Positions 13,173 to 34,722 of a DNA stretch of 64,000 nt are shown here, piece by piece; the first letter of the stretch is position 1, and each line of letters opens with the position of its first letter. This DNA is from Eleginops maclovinus (taxonomy: Eukaryota; Chordata; Actinopteri; Perciformes; Eleginopidae): assembly GCF_036324505.1 (NCBI RefSeq), contig NC_086363.1:4117290-4181289 (forward strand). Direction: 5' to 3'. Below the pieces are notes generated by a model, which saw nothing but the letters and a program-made list of their open reading frames with translations, searched no databases and had not been told where the DNA came from. The position numbers and the translations under genes were made by a program.

Positions 13173-13769
13173 TGAGTGTCATTGGCCTGCAACAACTTTA
13201 AATCATGTGTCATCAAAGGTGTCTCCCTCACAAACACTGGCAGAGTTCTGTCACTTGTACAGTTAATAACAACACTTTAAACATCAAACACACCCACACA
13301 CTCAATTTTGACACTTACAGTAAGACAGCTGTATGGAAAACCGGTTAAGCATCAATCTCACACACAGTACAGACGAGAAAAGGGAAGATCTTATCAACAA
13401 ATGGTAGAAACTGACATTCTGATTTATTACACTTGTACTGCAAATGTCGTTCAAACATGGTAAACATTGTCACCCCCGCCGACAGAAGTTTTAACCCTGG
13501 ATTTTTGTGTGAAAAGCAATATTGATAGGTATCTTCATCTGCTCCACAAATGTAAATGTTGGAGCTTTTGCTTCTTACAGCTGTTTTATGAATGCTTATT
13601 TTTAACCCACAAGATTACCTTTTGAAGGACAAAGCTAACCATGTGGCCTAATAGCAGTCTGGAGCTAAAACAACGTTAAAGGCCAAGCTGAGCAGGGTGT
13701 GAGTGGGTTTTTACTCATTTATAACTTTTGGGTTTTTTAGTGTGAAAAAAACAAACCCTGACCCTGTAG

Positions 13770-14012
13770 CAGTGGTTCCAAACCTAGGGTTGGGCCCTTT
13801 GGAGGGTCGCCAAAAGCATCTGAGGGGTCGTCAGACAATTCATGGGAGAGGATAGAAAGAAAATCTTATACTGAAATCTGTACTTATTTCTCTATGTTTG
13901 ATGTGTCTTGGTGAGATATTGGATAATTTAGTATTGCTTTTTATTATATAGTTATAAGATGCGCCATTTTTTTTTTATTGTGGGGTCAAGAGCCAAAAAG
14001 GTTGTTAACCAC
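13770..14012. mobile_element. probable hAT-type non-autonomous element (MITE)
   Basis: The left end reads CAGTGGTTCCAAACC and the right end, reverse-complemented, reads GTGGTTAACAACC followed by a TTGGCTCTTGACCCC segment that mirrors GGGTCG motifs inside the left end. CAGTGGTT...AACC termini are typical of hAT/Charlie-like MITEs. The length is about 243 bp with no transposase. I do not see a clean 8-bp target duplication, so the copy is old or the ends are slightly mis-set. 13180-13769, to its left, holds nothing that I recognise. Confidence 0.5.
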
Positions 14013-14099
14013 ATTCCTTGAGCATTTTCCTTACAGGCGTTAGGGTACATTACAGCACCGTGCTGCGAAACTTGTTTAACATCACACACACAGACACGC

Positions 14100-14600
14100 A
14101 CACACCGAGCGCACGAGCAAGTGGAGGAAGTGTGAGTCAAGTGCAGCTTTCAGCAGGTGCCGCCCCGCGTGAGGCGGCTAGGACGAGATGAAAGACACCG
14201 CTGCACACCGATTTCCTCCCCCCCTCTCCCCGTGAACCCACCTTCCTCCCCTCCTCTCTCCTCCCTGCTTCCCTGCGCTCGGTGAGGTAGATTTGTAGTG
14301 ACAGCAGCGGGTGCATTCGCCAGTCATTCCCCATAAAAGCTTCCGTCTGATCAAAGCCCCGCTGAGGCAGGGAGGCGGCCCGCGATGTCGGCGTGTCGGT
14401 GTGTGTCTGCGTGTCTCCGGTGTCTCGCAGGGTTGAGGCGGTTTTGAAGCTTTAAAAACACAAAAACCCTCTCTGTCTCTCTCTCTCCCCGCTATTTACA
14501 TTCGAGCTCCGTTTTGCCTTGGCAGTGAAACATTGGTTTTATGCCCTCCGCCTGCAGCCCGCGTGTGACAGGCTCGGCTGCATTAATCAACTCTTTACCG
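14100..14600. promoter_or_regulatory. CpG-rich promoter-like region
   Basis: Local CpG density is far above the surroundings, with several GCGG/CCGC cores, a TATA-like CATAAAAGC at about 14332-14340 and pyrimidine-rich runs. It could be the first-exon/promoter region of an unseen transcript on either strand. No open frame there resembles a known protein. Inference from composition. Confidence 0.3.
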
Positions 14601-14695
14601 CTCAGAGTCACGGATTTCTTAAACTGGAGGAATTACATCTTTAAATACATTTTAAACGGAAGTGTCTGACTGAAGTCAGGTTAACAAGCTCCCCC

Positions 14696-14701
<6 letters not shown>

Positions 14702-14785
<84 letters not shown>
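14702..14785. repeat. (TG)n microsatellite
   Basis: Forty-two TG units. Confidence 0.98.
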
Positions 14786-14786
<1 letters not shown>

Positions 14787-14999
14787 TGAGTAGAGCAGCA
14801 TCCCCGCTGAGCGCTGAAGGGATTGTACACACCAAAGCAAAAAAAAGAGGCAAAGTGTTGATATAAATTTACCCATCCGCCGTCAATTACACAAACACTT
14901 AAGCAGGTGTAAAAGTTGGCTTTCTGCACGATATGAACCCCAAATTTCAGGAAAACAACGTCGCACCCTGAACTTTAAAGTACCCCGGCAGCCATATTC

Positions 15000-15215
15000 C
15001 TAAATGTTCCATATTCATGTTGTTCTAAATCACCAGGAAGCATCCCTCTTTACCTCCTCATTAACATCAGTCGTCCTGTCAGAGGCAGACAGCATTATTC
15101 ACCATCAATTAAAGCGCACGGCAATCCAGAGCCCGTCTGCTGCTGACACATCTTGATACACAGGCCGGGATGCAAATGCTTAAATATTTTGGCAATGCAA
15201 ATTTTAAAATCTATT
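15000..15215. promoter_or_regulatory. candidate enhancer with two perfect POU octamers
   Basis: ATGCAAAT occurs at 15170-15177 and again at 15195-15202, same strand, 25 bp start to start, with CATTAA/CAATTAAA homeodomain cores and TGACA cores upstream. The block is non-repetitive, has no credible frame and looks like a vertebrate conserved non-coding element. Octamer identity is seen; enhancer activity is inferred. Confidence 0.4.
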
Positions 15216-15930
15216 AAAAAGAGCAGACTGTACACCCCCTCTCCCCCCAAAACTCATTGTTGTTGTTATCTGCAGCACAAAGCTTTCTATACATTGATCT
15301 AATCCTTGCTGTAGTTTCAGTCCCTACTGAATTAAACATCGTTTTTTGAAGTTGTTGTCCATGCATCATAGCCTTCAATCAGAACAATATGTAAGAAAAT
15401 ATCAAGAAATAAGTCAGAGTAACTATGTTTTATAAACCAACAATTCCAATCTTAGCTTAATTTAGTGGAAACATAACTACCTCAATGTACACATGAAGGC
15501 CCTGGTTTCATTATTTACTGTGGTGAGGTAAAACAAATGGTTAGCTTTTCTGCTAAATCCATTCATTTAGGAGAATATGTCCAAAGCCCTGATGTTTCCT
15601 CATAGGAACACAACATATTCTACTGAAGTTGAAACAATTCGGGTTGTTTCTGTATAATCTATGTCTCTTTTGCTGGTCTGAAGTTGGCAGATCTCATTAT
15701 GAAAAAAAGGAATTACGTCAAACCGTAATAAAAGTTATTGGGTAAAATGTCCAAGTCTGATCAAACTACGCCCACAAAGTAATGAAGCAGAGGCTTATTC
15801 AACTGAAATGCTGCAGATTGTTTAGTCAAAGGTATTAATTGTTAAGTAAATTGTAAACTTTTAGCTTCGAAAAGCAGTAAAATGACTTTTTACTAGCTAG
15901 CGACAAATAGGAACAGTAGGCCAAGAAATG
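15216..15930. other. intergenic DNA downstream of hadhb
   Basis: AT-rich, stops in all frames, no named repeat. It lies past the likely hadhb cleavage site. Confidence 0.5.
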
Positions 15931-15957
15931 AGTTTCAGAGTGGTGGTTACCACACCC

Positions 15958-15963
15958 TTTATT
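15958..15963 (-). terminator. hadhb: poly(A) signal AATAAA, likely hadhb 3' end
   Basis: Canonical AATAAA on the minus strand about 360 nt downstream of the hadhb stop codon. A second AATAAA overlaps the stop codon itself (16325-16330). This distal one would give a more usual 3' UTR length. Confidence 0.55.
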
Positions 15964-16325
15964 TCCAACAGTTTGTAAGACAAAAATATTACAGCGTATA
16001 TAAACATTAGGATCACTGTACCTCCTCTGAGTGCTTTTGTTTTTCTATGTTACAATCGGCACGGTGACACCGCTGACATGATGCCTCTCCAAGTCCATAA
16101 ACTCATCAGCAACATTCTGCTATAATTTAACGGCCACTAGGCAAAATTGAATTTACACAATATCCCTAAAACGCACTCACATACTGTATCCGACTCCTCA
16201 AGGCAAAGCGGTGCTAGTATGTACACTCTGTTGTCTGGATGTTAGTCTGTGTGTGTGTGTGAGTGTGTTTGTGTGTGTGTCCATCTTGTTGAACCTGTAG
16301 ATCACAGATGGGGTTTTCAGTGTTT

Positions 16326-16823
16326 TTATTGGGGGTAGGCCTCGATCACCATGGCATGACCCTGGAAAACACAAGAATACAAGTTTGTCAGAAAAAAACA
16401 ACAAATAGAATAAAAGAATGACTTTGATCTCATCAGAGATGCTCTTTTAAAATGTGTAATCTGGAAGAAATCTATTTTCTAATTACAATAGCATCATTGC
16501 AATCACTACAGCGTACATTTTTGCAAATATCAAAATGCAGCTGCAAATGTTGTTTATACTTATTGTTTTACATCTGAGGCAGTGATTTCTAACTATTTAA
16601 CACTTTAAATTGTGAAGATGTCAGGAGTCAGTTGTGTCTTGTGTGATTCTGTTGTTACCTGTCCTCCAGCAGCACAAGCCGCCACCAGGCCGTACTGCCC
16701 GCCCTCCTTCTTCAGCCTGTGAGCCACGGTGGTGACCAGCCTGCAGCCGGTGGCTCCGAACGGATGTCCCAGAGATAGAGAGCCTCCCCACAGGTTGAAC
16801 TTCTCCATGGGAGGAGCTCCCAC

Positions 16824-16902
<79 letters not shown>

Positions 16903-18233
16903 AGACTTTTAGTCAGGACTGAAGTATGTCTTTCTTCAAAATTAGAATCAAAAACAATTGTGAAAACGTTAAAGTTTGGATGGATAATTGAAAACTGTAT
17001 TTCAGGTTTTCCCTCCAGATTGCTTTTCATTTATTCCTAGATTTTCATTACTGACATTTTGTCAACTTTTTTGTATTGATGTTCACTGACTGGCTTAATA
17101 TTCCGCTCCAAATCAAACAAAACGTGCAAACTGGGCTCTACTTTTTCATTTTGGTTTTACCATTTGTGTGAGAGTACATCCATATTATTTATACATTTCA
17201 TTTACATGTGATGTATGACCAGCAGCTATCTTTACCTTTGATTTCCTGCCCAAGTACGTCTGGCCGAACCAATCTGAGTCCATCGCCTTAAGGTTTGCCA
17301 TAATCTGGCCCTGAAAAACACACAAATATAAGAGTTACCATCGAAACCAGACAGAAAACACATTGATTTCAACTGATTCAAGAGTGCAGTAGACTTATCT
17401 CACTCCAACATTGATTCAAATGAATAATTAAAGAAATGCACATCTGTTACTTTAAACATATTTGAGATTGACAGGACCAACATTTCATAACCTCATGTAT
17501 ATTTTCCCACTTAAATGAGTTGTGATAACTTACTGCGAATGCCTCGTGGAACTCAAACACGTCGATGTCACTCATGCTCAAGCCGGCGCGCTCCAGGACC
17601 TTTGGTGTACCGTATGTTGGCCTGGAAGAGAAAAGGGCCATGTATCTCAAAATGAAATGATCTATGCTTCCAATAACAGATGTTAAGTATCTTACAACAC
17701 AAGAACAAGTTTAACTTCCACAACTGTAAATCCACCCAAGTAATGTCTTTGAAATGTTCCGCTAATCAAAATGTGTAAACTCACCCCAAAAGCAGCTGAT
17801 CTTTGGGGTCCTGGGACACGTAGACGAAATCTCTGCAAGGATGCGAAAATAATACGATCAGCACTTCTGAAAGAGCTTCATTAGGGGGAATTCAATCTTC
17901 TGAAATGGAGAGCATGCAGACCTGAGGTAGGCTTTAGGCTTGTAGCCCATTGCCAAGGCTTTCTCCTCTGACATGACGAGCACAGCTGAGGCACCGTCAG
18001 TCTGAGGACACAGTGAAAAACAGGTGAAAGAGAATAGGGGGAGATAGTTTGAGCTATGGACCATTTTTACTGTATTTAACTAAAGAAATAAAAAAGAGAA
18101 GATGCAAACAGCCACAAAGTGAAGCTTTAAGTGTGTGCAGCATTGTGGGTTCTTTTCACACATAAGCAAATACATCAGTTCTATGTTGGAGGTTTTTTTG
18201 ATCCAGAGTAGAGGAATTAAGGACACTGAGCCT

Positions 18234-18326
<93 letters not shown>

Positions 18327-20610
18327 ACCAAGAATGAGGAGTTGGCGGCAGTGACTGTGCCGTGAGGTTTGATGAAGGCGGCCTTCAGTTTGCCCATTTG
18401 CTCCATGGAGGACACACGGATGCCGTTGTCCTTGGAAACAATATCACGACCTGTTAAAGAGGGAAAAAAAGTAAATTAAAGAGGATTCTGTAATAAAATG
18501 TAATAAGATTTGAGTCTTTTTATTCTGATGACTGTCTACAACAGTAATATGATTCTTGAATTAGTTACATATACATTCTCTGTCAATGAACATATTCAAC
18601 CATCCTTTCCCCTTCGATGTGTGATCTCGCGTATCTCAGTTTAAAGAGTGAAACCGGTGTTTACCTGGCACTTTGAAGGAGATGACATCCTCCAGGAGAC
18701 CGGCGTCCTGGGCCTGTTTGGCCAGTGTGTGTGAACGCACAGCGAACTCGTCCTGCTCCAGTCTGGTGACCCCGAAGGCAGCAGCCAGACGATCAGCGCT
18801 GTGGCCCATGGTCTCAGCGGTGGAGAACTCCGCCACAGCAGGAAGCTACACACAGAATAAAAAGTTTCAGGAGGAAATACTGTCCTGCTTCTCCAGGATC
18901 CAAGAGAAGAAGTGTGATTATTGATGTTGCAAATCAAATGTAACAAACAAAGAGATTTTTAGCGTGGATATACACACCTCTGGGGACAGGTGTGCCATCC
19001 GGATGCTGCCGATCAGATTGAGCCTCTGGCCGAGGGTCTTTGCTTTGCTGAGGGACAGCATGGTCTTCCTCATCTTACGGCTGTGACGAATGGGAACGTC
19101 GGACATGAACTCCACGCCTCCCGCCACAACAGAGTCGCACTGTCCCGCAGCGATCAGACCTACAGCTGGAGAGAAGGAGGGAGGCAGACAAAGGTCAGAC
19201 AAAGTATGTACATCTTTTTCTCCATTGGATAACAAAATATACCATATTGTTGTGTGCAGCTATGATGTAGTGTTCTTTGAGAATCACTTGTGACTGATTG
19301 TGAGATTTCTTCCCCTGACAAACCTGAGGTCATTGCTTGGTTGGAGGAGATGCAGGCCATGGTAACGGTGTGAGCTGGGATCTTGTCAGAGAAGCCTGCG
19401 CCCAGTGCTGCCTGCAATCACAGGAGAAAAAAAAGAAGCTGCATAAAAGTATGTCCTGAATATGTCCTAAAAACACCTTTATTTAATTGAATGTCTTAGT
19501 AATTAGCTTTCGGAGCTCAAGTTTAAAGAGACTACATGAAACATATAAAAGGCACCTGAAGCGTGTGATAATATAGCCATTTTGTGTGGGAGACATTACC
19601 TCTCTTGCTACATTGCTGGTTTTGACCTCCTGAATGACTGTTCCATATATGATGTAGTCTACAGCATCTTTGGGTAATCCTGTCTTGTGCAGCAGACCCC
19701 TGGGGAAACCCAAACGGAACATTTTAAACCACACATTTTTTTTTATTAAGATTGAAAAAACTGGGGAACGAGACTGATTAGACATTGAAAAAAATATTCC
19801 AACCCCCGTTAGATTATTGCTTCAATGTTCCTCTATATCTCCCCTTGTCTGACACAGACGCATTAATATGTTTTAACGGCTATATATATTATATCTGATA
19901 GTGTGATAGGATAACACTCACTGCAGAGCTGCTCTGGCCAGGTCATGGGGCATTAGGTCAGCATATCTGTAAACACAAACAAAAAGGTTATAATTTTTGG
20001 ATTAACAGATTTCCCTTCCCCCCCAAAGCCATGGCAGCCAGAGGCTCCAGCCACTGAAGTAGGCCATAAGTAAAATGCAGAGACGTACGTGGTTCCAGAC
20101 AACAGGAAAGGGGTTCGGACTCCTTCCACCAGAACTATGTTCTTCATACCGGGCCGAGCCAGGGTCTTTTTACTCTTTGTCTGAACTGAAAATATCGAAA
20201 ACCATCATGCAGTTAGACTCTGATAGTCGATTTGTATTTGAAACACCAAACTATAATCTGGATTTTAATGTGATTGCAAATCATATCACTTAGATTGAGG
20301 ACCTACCCTGTGCCTGAAGAGGGGACGTGGTACTGAGGGAGCGCGCCGCTGAGAAACACAGAGAAAAAATATATTATCAACTTCAATTGAATCATCACAT
20401 TTTTGATTTAATCTATTTTCTATTTCAATAATCCACCAAATGTTCGGTTGGAGGGAAATCTTAAATGATTAAGTGAATATATATTATACAGCATAAGGAT
20501 TTTATTAATCCGATATTCTGTAAAACAAATAAAATGATAGAAGACTTACCCAACCGCACCGCCCAGGAAGGGCTGCCGCTCCGCATTGTGTTCAGCAACA
20601 TGGCGGCCAT
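16326..20610 (-). CDS. hadhb: trifunctional enzyme beta subunit, mitochondrial 3-ketoacyl-CoA thiolase (complete)
   Basis: The product catalyses the last step of long-chain fatty-acid beta-oxidation (thiolytic cleavage of 3-ketoacyl-CoA) within the alpha4beta4 trifunctional protein on the mitochondrial inner membrane. Coding exons, 5' to 3' on the minus strand: 20610-20550, 20348-20307, 20185-20089, 19966-19922, 19699-19600, 19411-19324, 19165-18978, 18845-18665, 18450-18329, 18001-17922, 17832-17785, 17621-17534, 17310-17236, 16823-16659, 16361-16326. These sum to 1416 nt (471 aa; human is 474) and every phase closes. Residues 1-35 are basic and hydroxylated, as in a mitochondrial presequence. 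Thiolase motifs: [12 protein letters not shown] with nucleophile Cys135, FEFHEAF with His376, [11 protein letters not shown] with His425 and Cys432, and the C-terminal GGQGHAM loop. The start is the first ATG of exon 2 (ATGGCCGCC). No lesion is seen. An unspliced mitochondrial thiolase paralogue is excluded by the HADHB-specific RHSRKMRK segment. Confidence 0.96.
16826..16900. repeat. (CA)n microsatellite at the hadhb exon 15 acceptor
   Basis: On the transcribed strand this is a (TG)n tract of about 37 units that ends directly in the TAG acceptor of hadhb exon 15 and takes the place of a polypyrimidine tract. Confidence 0.97.
18235..18324. repeat. (GT)n microsatellite at the hadhb exon 10 donor
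   Basis: On the transcribed strand it reads (CA)n and begins directly after GTAAA of the exon 10 donor, about 45 units. Confidence 0.97.
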
Positions 20611-20616
20611 TATGTT

Positions 20617-21817
20617 CTGCAGAGGGAGAAACTGTTATGTTAATGCAGAGTCATAAACCAGGGTTGTTATGAAAAGGTTCATGAACCTGTATACAATTAA
20701 TAACATATACAAATACATGTAAATCCTTGGTTTTACCAGTTTGGTTTTTCTTTAGTAAAACATTGGAAAGCAAACTGGGACCACCATAACTCTGTATATA
20801 GTTATACAGTTCAATAGCACCTCAAACTACACATCCAAAATAAACCTGCAGTGAAATCAAAACCTCTCTAAGACAGTTTTAACTGTATTACCAATATCAG
20901 CTGTTGACAGTGCAGCCTGGAGAGTGACAACCACCCTGCATAGCCTCTCAGGTAGTACTCAGATCTACGGTAGGGCAAAGGTCCTTCAAGCCCCTGTGAC
21001 TTGTGTCTGTATTTACCAGACATAACAAACTTACTGGAGTTGTTGAGAGTAGATAACTTTAATGACATTTGTAATTGTTTGTTGTATTATTTTGCAGTTT
21101 AGAAAGGCCAGGAATATCTATAATGTATATATGTGGTGGAATGTAACTAGGTACATTTACTCACGTACTGTACTTCAGTGCAATTTTGAGGTACATGTAC
21201 TTCACTTCACAGAATATAAATCAAACAATAGTATACAAGCAGTATAGAAAGTAATTTAAATAACCTTTACAACCAAGTGCAATATTAATAATTAATACAA
21301 ACATTTAATATTTTAAAATCTGATCTAAGCCATACTGTAGAATTATTACTTTTGGTACTTGAAGTATATTTTGATGCCAATACTTTTGCACTTGACGTGT
21401 ATAATTTAATATTTTTACAAATGTTTTATTATATGGGACAATGTGTCATATCAATGACGGTCACGAAGCCCAACCCCCCTACAGTCTCTGACCCTTCACC
21501 TAGATTCCTCTGCTGGAGAATGACAGACACAGAAAGTCAGGATCACGGTAGTAAAACAGGCTCAGATCCGCCTACAGATTAATTAGGTACATAGTGCCTT
21601 AAAGTTACATTTACACAGATAAAGAAGACACATGTTTGAATCCAAAACAAAGCAAAATGCAAGCTAGTGAAGCTACGTAGCTACATGTTAGCTAAAGTTT
21701 CCATTCAGTTTTGAACTGTTCCGCTATGCTTTAAGAAAAATAACACATTTACAGAGTTTCTACAATGTCTGGTCGTCTTCTAGTCTTACTAATATGGATA
21801 GTTAATTTGTGGCTTAC
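20617..21817 (-). other. hadhb: hadhb intron 1
   Basis: Intron between the non-coding first exon (donor GTAAGC at 21817) and exon 2 (acceptor CTCTGCAG before 20616). It contains a degenerate teleost dispersed repeat (21133-21400) and otherwise nothing notable. Confidence 0.7.
21133..21400. repeat. degenerate teleost dispersed repeat rich in GTACTT
   Basis: The TGGTGGAATGTAACTAGGTAC start and later TTTTGATGCCAATACTTTTG match, from memory, a very common short fish repeat built of GTACTT/AAGTAC blocks. This copy is interrupted and diverged. There is no coding capacity. Confidence 0.65.
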
Positions 21818-21910
21818 CTGTATTTGTGTTATGTCTCCGTCGACACCTCTTCCCTGTCAAACGATCGGTTCCACAAGACTAACACGGACTACGCATTCAA
21901 GGACCCACAC
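21818..21910 (-). promoter_or_regulatory. hadhb: hadhb non-coding exon 1 and promoter region
   Basis: A strong donor (ACAG then GTAAGCC) at 21817 ends a short untranslated exon lying 1.2 kb upstream of coding exon 2. The transcription start is not marked by a TATA box, and the right boundary given is approximate. With it, hadhb has 16 exons, the same number as human HADHB. Confidence 0.55.
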
Positions 21911-22129
21911 TTGTGTTAGCTGACCAAGATAACGCCTGAAAGAAAACCACGGTCAAGTAATTATTGGGTGTATACTTGCTTTTGTGTAGGAGTTTTTTTT
22001 TAACTGAACCCTGTTATATGGACATTGTTTAATATTGTTTTTGTCAAATAGAAAAGATTTCCTTGAGAATAAGAACATTTTATGCAACGGCAGTATTTAG
22101 GCGTATATTGTAATCCGCACTCTCGCGCC

Positions 22130-22934
22130 CCCAACGGTCAGAGTATTAATTGTGCGCGAGGTCAGGTGTTGTAATTGAAGAGTTTCAGGTGAAGATTACT
22201 TGGTGCTGTCGGAGCTTTATAGAGTTTGCAACTACCATATATCTCTTATCATTAGGTATGTTATACATTATTAATATTTAAACATATGTTTAATTGAAGA
22301 AAATGTTCATGGTGTTTTGATATTGTAGGCCTGCTTGGTGTTAGCGACTGGCCTAAAGCTATCAGTATTTGTTTTTAATACTGATTAAAAGTCATTTGTG
22401 AAACTATACTGAGAATGGTTAAAGGTCTGGATATATTACTTAGGTGGTTAAAACTGTATTTAATTGTACTAAAAAGCCCTAATTGTTGTGTCCAGTGTAA
22501 TGCTTACTTTAAAAAAAAAAAGAGTGCTTGATATCTTCTTCATCATCATCATTATTACCATGTCAGAGAGTCGCCTGACTGTGAAGACAAGCTAATAACA
22601 GTGTGAAGGTTTTAGTATTATTTTTCTATTTTTAAAATTGATGGACAGGATTACATTTTAAAACATTAGGTTAGTTTGTTTGTATGTTTATTTCAGAGTA
22701 AGAGGCAATGCATACATGTCAGAGGGATTGTGTTGTGTGACAGTCTTGACTACCTGTCTCTCACTGAGATGTGACATGATAAATCCCAGTGTGTGTGTGT
22801 GTGCGTGCAGGTGCCAGGTGAACACACTGTTGTGGCAGACTCAGTCTGATGGAGATGTGGTCAAACAGAGCTGTGAAATGTGCTGTCTTCATGTCAAGCA
22901 AGCCCGGCTGCATCATCACCTTGGCAGACATTAG
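22130..22934 (+). ncRNA. weak candidate divergent spliced transcript
   Basis: Two segments have exon-like borders on the plus strand: one ending at 22255 (ATTAG then GTATGTT) starting somewhere near 22130, and one at 22811-22934 (acceptor GTGCGTGCAG, donor ATTAG then GTAGGC). They would form a transcript head to head with hadhb. The reading frame through the second segment is short and resembles nothing, so a non-coding RNA is the safer label. Plus-strand AATAAA motifs occur near 23774 and at 23926-23931. All of this is splice-signal inference and may be chance. Confidence 0.2.
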
Positions 22935-23660
22935 GTAGGCTTCCTAGGGCTTTAACAGAGATTCCTAATACTTGTATGTGTGATCACTCCTAGATTTAAA
23001 TGAAAATGTGTTTATTTTTGCCCTTCAAACTTGTACGACAGCAAGCGCTCTGGAGCTTGTAAAGGCAACACATTATGAGGTCAAGAGCCTTACTTGGGGG
23101 AATGCCACCTCACAATACCTGCAACCCCCATGATGTATGGAAATGATGTTGACAGGCAGGAACCTCAGGGCAGATAAAGCAATGAAGATGGGTCTAGTGC
23201 ACCAGCTTGTGGATCCTCTGGGTATTTTTCAGAATGTGACATTTCTTCATCGCCGTACCACACTGCTGTGATCTCCTGGTATATGCTGGAGTGAATCATC
23301 AGTTTATGATTGTTACATTTCTGATGGAGACTTGGACCTTTCACCCTGTTTCTTACGCTTTACTGCACCTTACATTTCATATAAAGTGGACATATAGCTA
23401 TGTGAACATACAGATGTAATTTAATTTATTACTACGCATGGCTAAATGAATGATATCTGAGGTATATTTTGAGAACTCTATTTCTGACGCAGTCGAACAT
23501 TTTATTATAGCATGGCAACACATCTGTGTTTCCTACAACAGAAAGAAGGACGTCTCATGTTACCCTTAATGGTAATTGTTAATACACTTATCAACGCACA
23601 TAATAGCCTTAAGAAACTGTTCAGTAAATCATTGATCAGTAACACAAACTCAACAATTAC
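22935..23660. other. intergenic DNA between hadhb and garem2
   Basis: No open frame with family resemblance; in particular no hadha exon on either strand. AT-rich patches only. Confidence 0.5.
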
Positions 23661-23666
23661 TTTATT
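23661..23666 (-). terminator. garem2: poly(A) signal AATAAA, candidate garem2 3' end
   Basis: Minus-strand AATAAA about 500 nt after the garem2 stop; a further AATAAA lies at 23501-23506. Either would give a plausible 3' UTR. Confidence 0.4.
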
Positions 23667-24016
23667 GGGCGCTTCTGACTTTGAGACTTTTCTCATTAAA
23701 CTTTAACTCCAACAACAAACTCCAAATCTAATACTTTTTATCTTTTTGCCAATTTCACGTCACAAATGAGACAGAAATAAAAACAAATTAAGAAGGCTGT
23801 GCATGAGACTCGGGCAGGGAAACGGTTCAGTGTTACATCTGAGCTGTTATATGTCCTACCTTTAAATTCCTTACAGGTCAAATTCACCATATTTTTGTGT
23901 GGGTGTAAAATCATTGTTGATGGTAAATAAAGATGTAGCTATTTGTTAGTAAACTAGTCCCAGTCTGTGATTCAGACAGGAATTTGCTGAGACTCAAGTG
24001 TCAGTTCTACAGTTTG

Positions 24017-24030
24017 GCCACAGGGTGGCG
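24017..24030. promoter_or_regulatory. CTCF-like motif in the garem2 3' region
   Basis: GGCCACAGGGTGGCG matches the CCANNAGGKGGCR core by eye. It sits in the likely garem2 3' UTR. Confidence 0.25.
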
Positions 24031-24166
24031 TGGTTTTCTTCAGCAAAGTGTCAGCTTCAGTCAGTGGGGCTCAGCAGCCACTTGGTCACAGCGAAAGGCA
24101 CATTCAGGATGGCTCAGAAGCCAACAGGCACATTATCAGGATTGTGTGTGTGTGTGTGTGTGTGTG

Positions 24167-34605
<10,439 letters not shown>

Positions 34606-34617
34606 CCTCACGGGTCA

Positions 34618-34722
34618 TCACGCTACCGGAGATAAGGGTGGTGACAGCGGGGAAGATAATAGCGGTGGTGGTGGAGATGGAGATGGAGATGGTGGTGGTA
34701 TGATGGCAAAGAGTTTCGCCAT
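34618..34722 (-). CDS. upstream ORF in the garem2 leader, 34 codons
   Basis: ATG at 34722 in strong context (AACATGG) opens a 34-codon frame of Pro/Ser-rich sequence (MAKLFAII then mostly P, S and L) that ends at TGA 34618-34620, 12 nt before the garem2 start. It lies in the same frame as the main ORF, from which it is separated by TGA TGA CCC GTG AGG. It likely limits garem2 translation, or permits re-initiation, if the transcript starts upstream of 34722. Translation is inferred, not shown. Confidence 0.45.
   Translation of the reverse strand: MAKLFAIIPPPSPSPSPPPPLLSSPLSPPLSPVA

Noticed and set aside
22000..24160. Search for hadha on the plus strand next to hadhb
   Set aside because: No segment in any frame resembles the crotonase or hydroxyacyl-CoA dehydrogenase domains.
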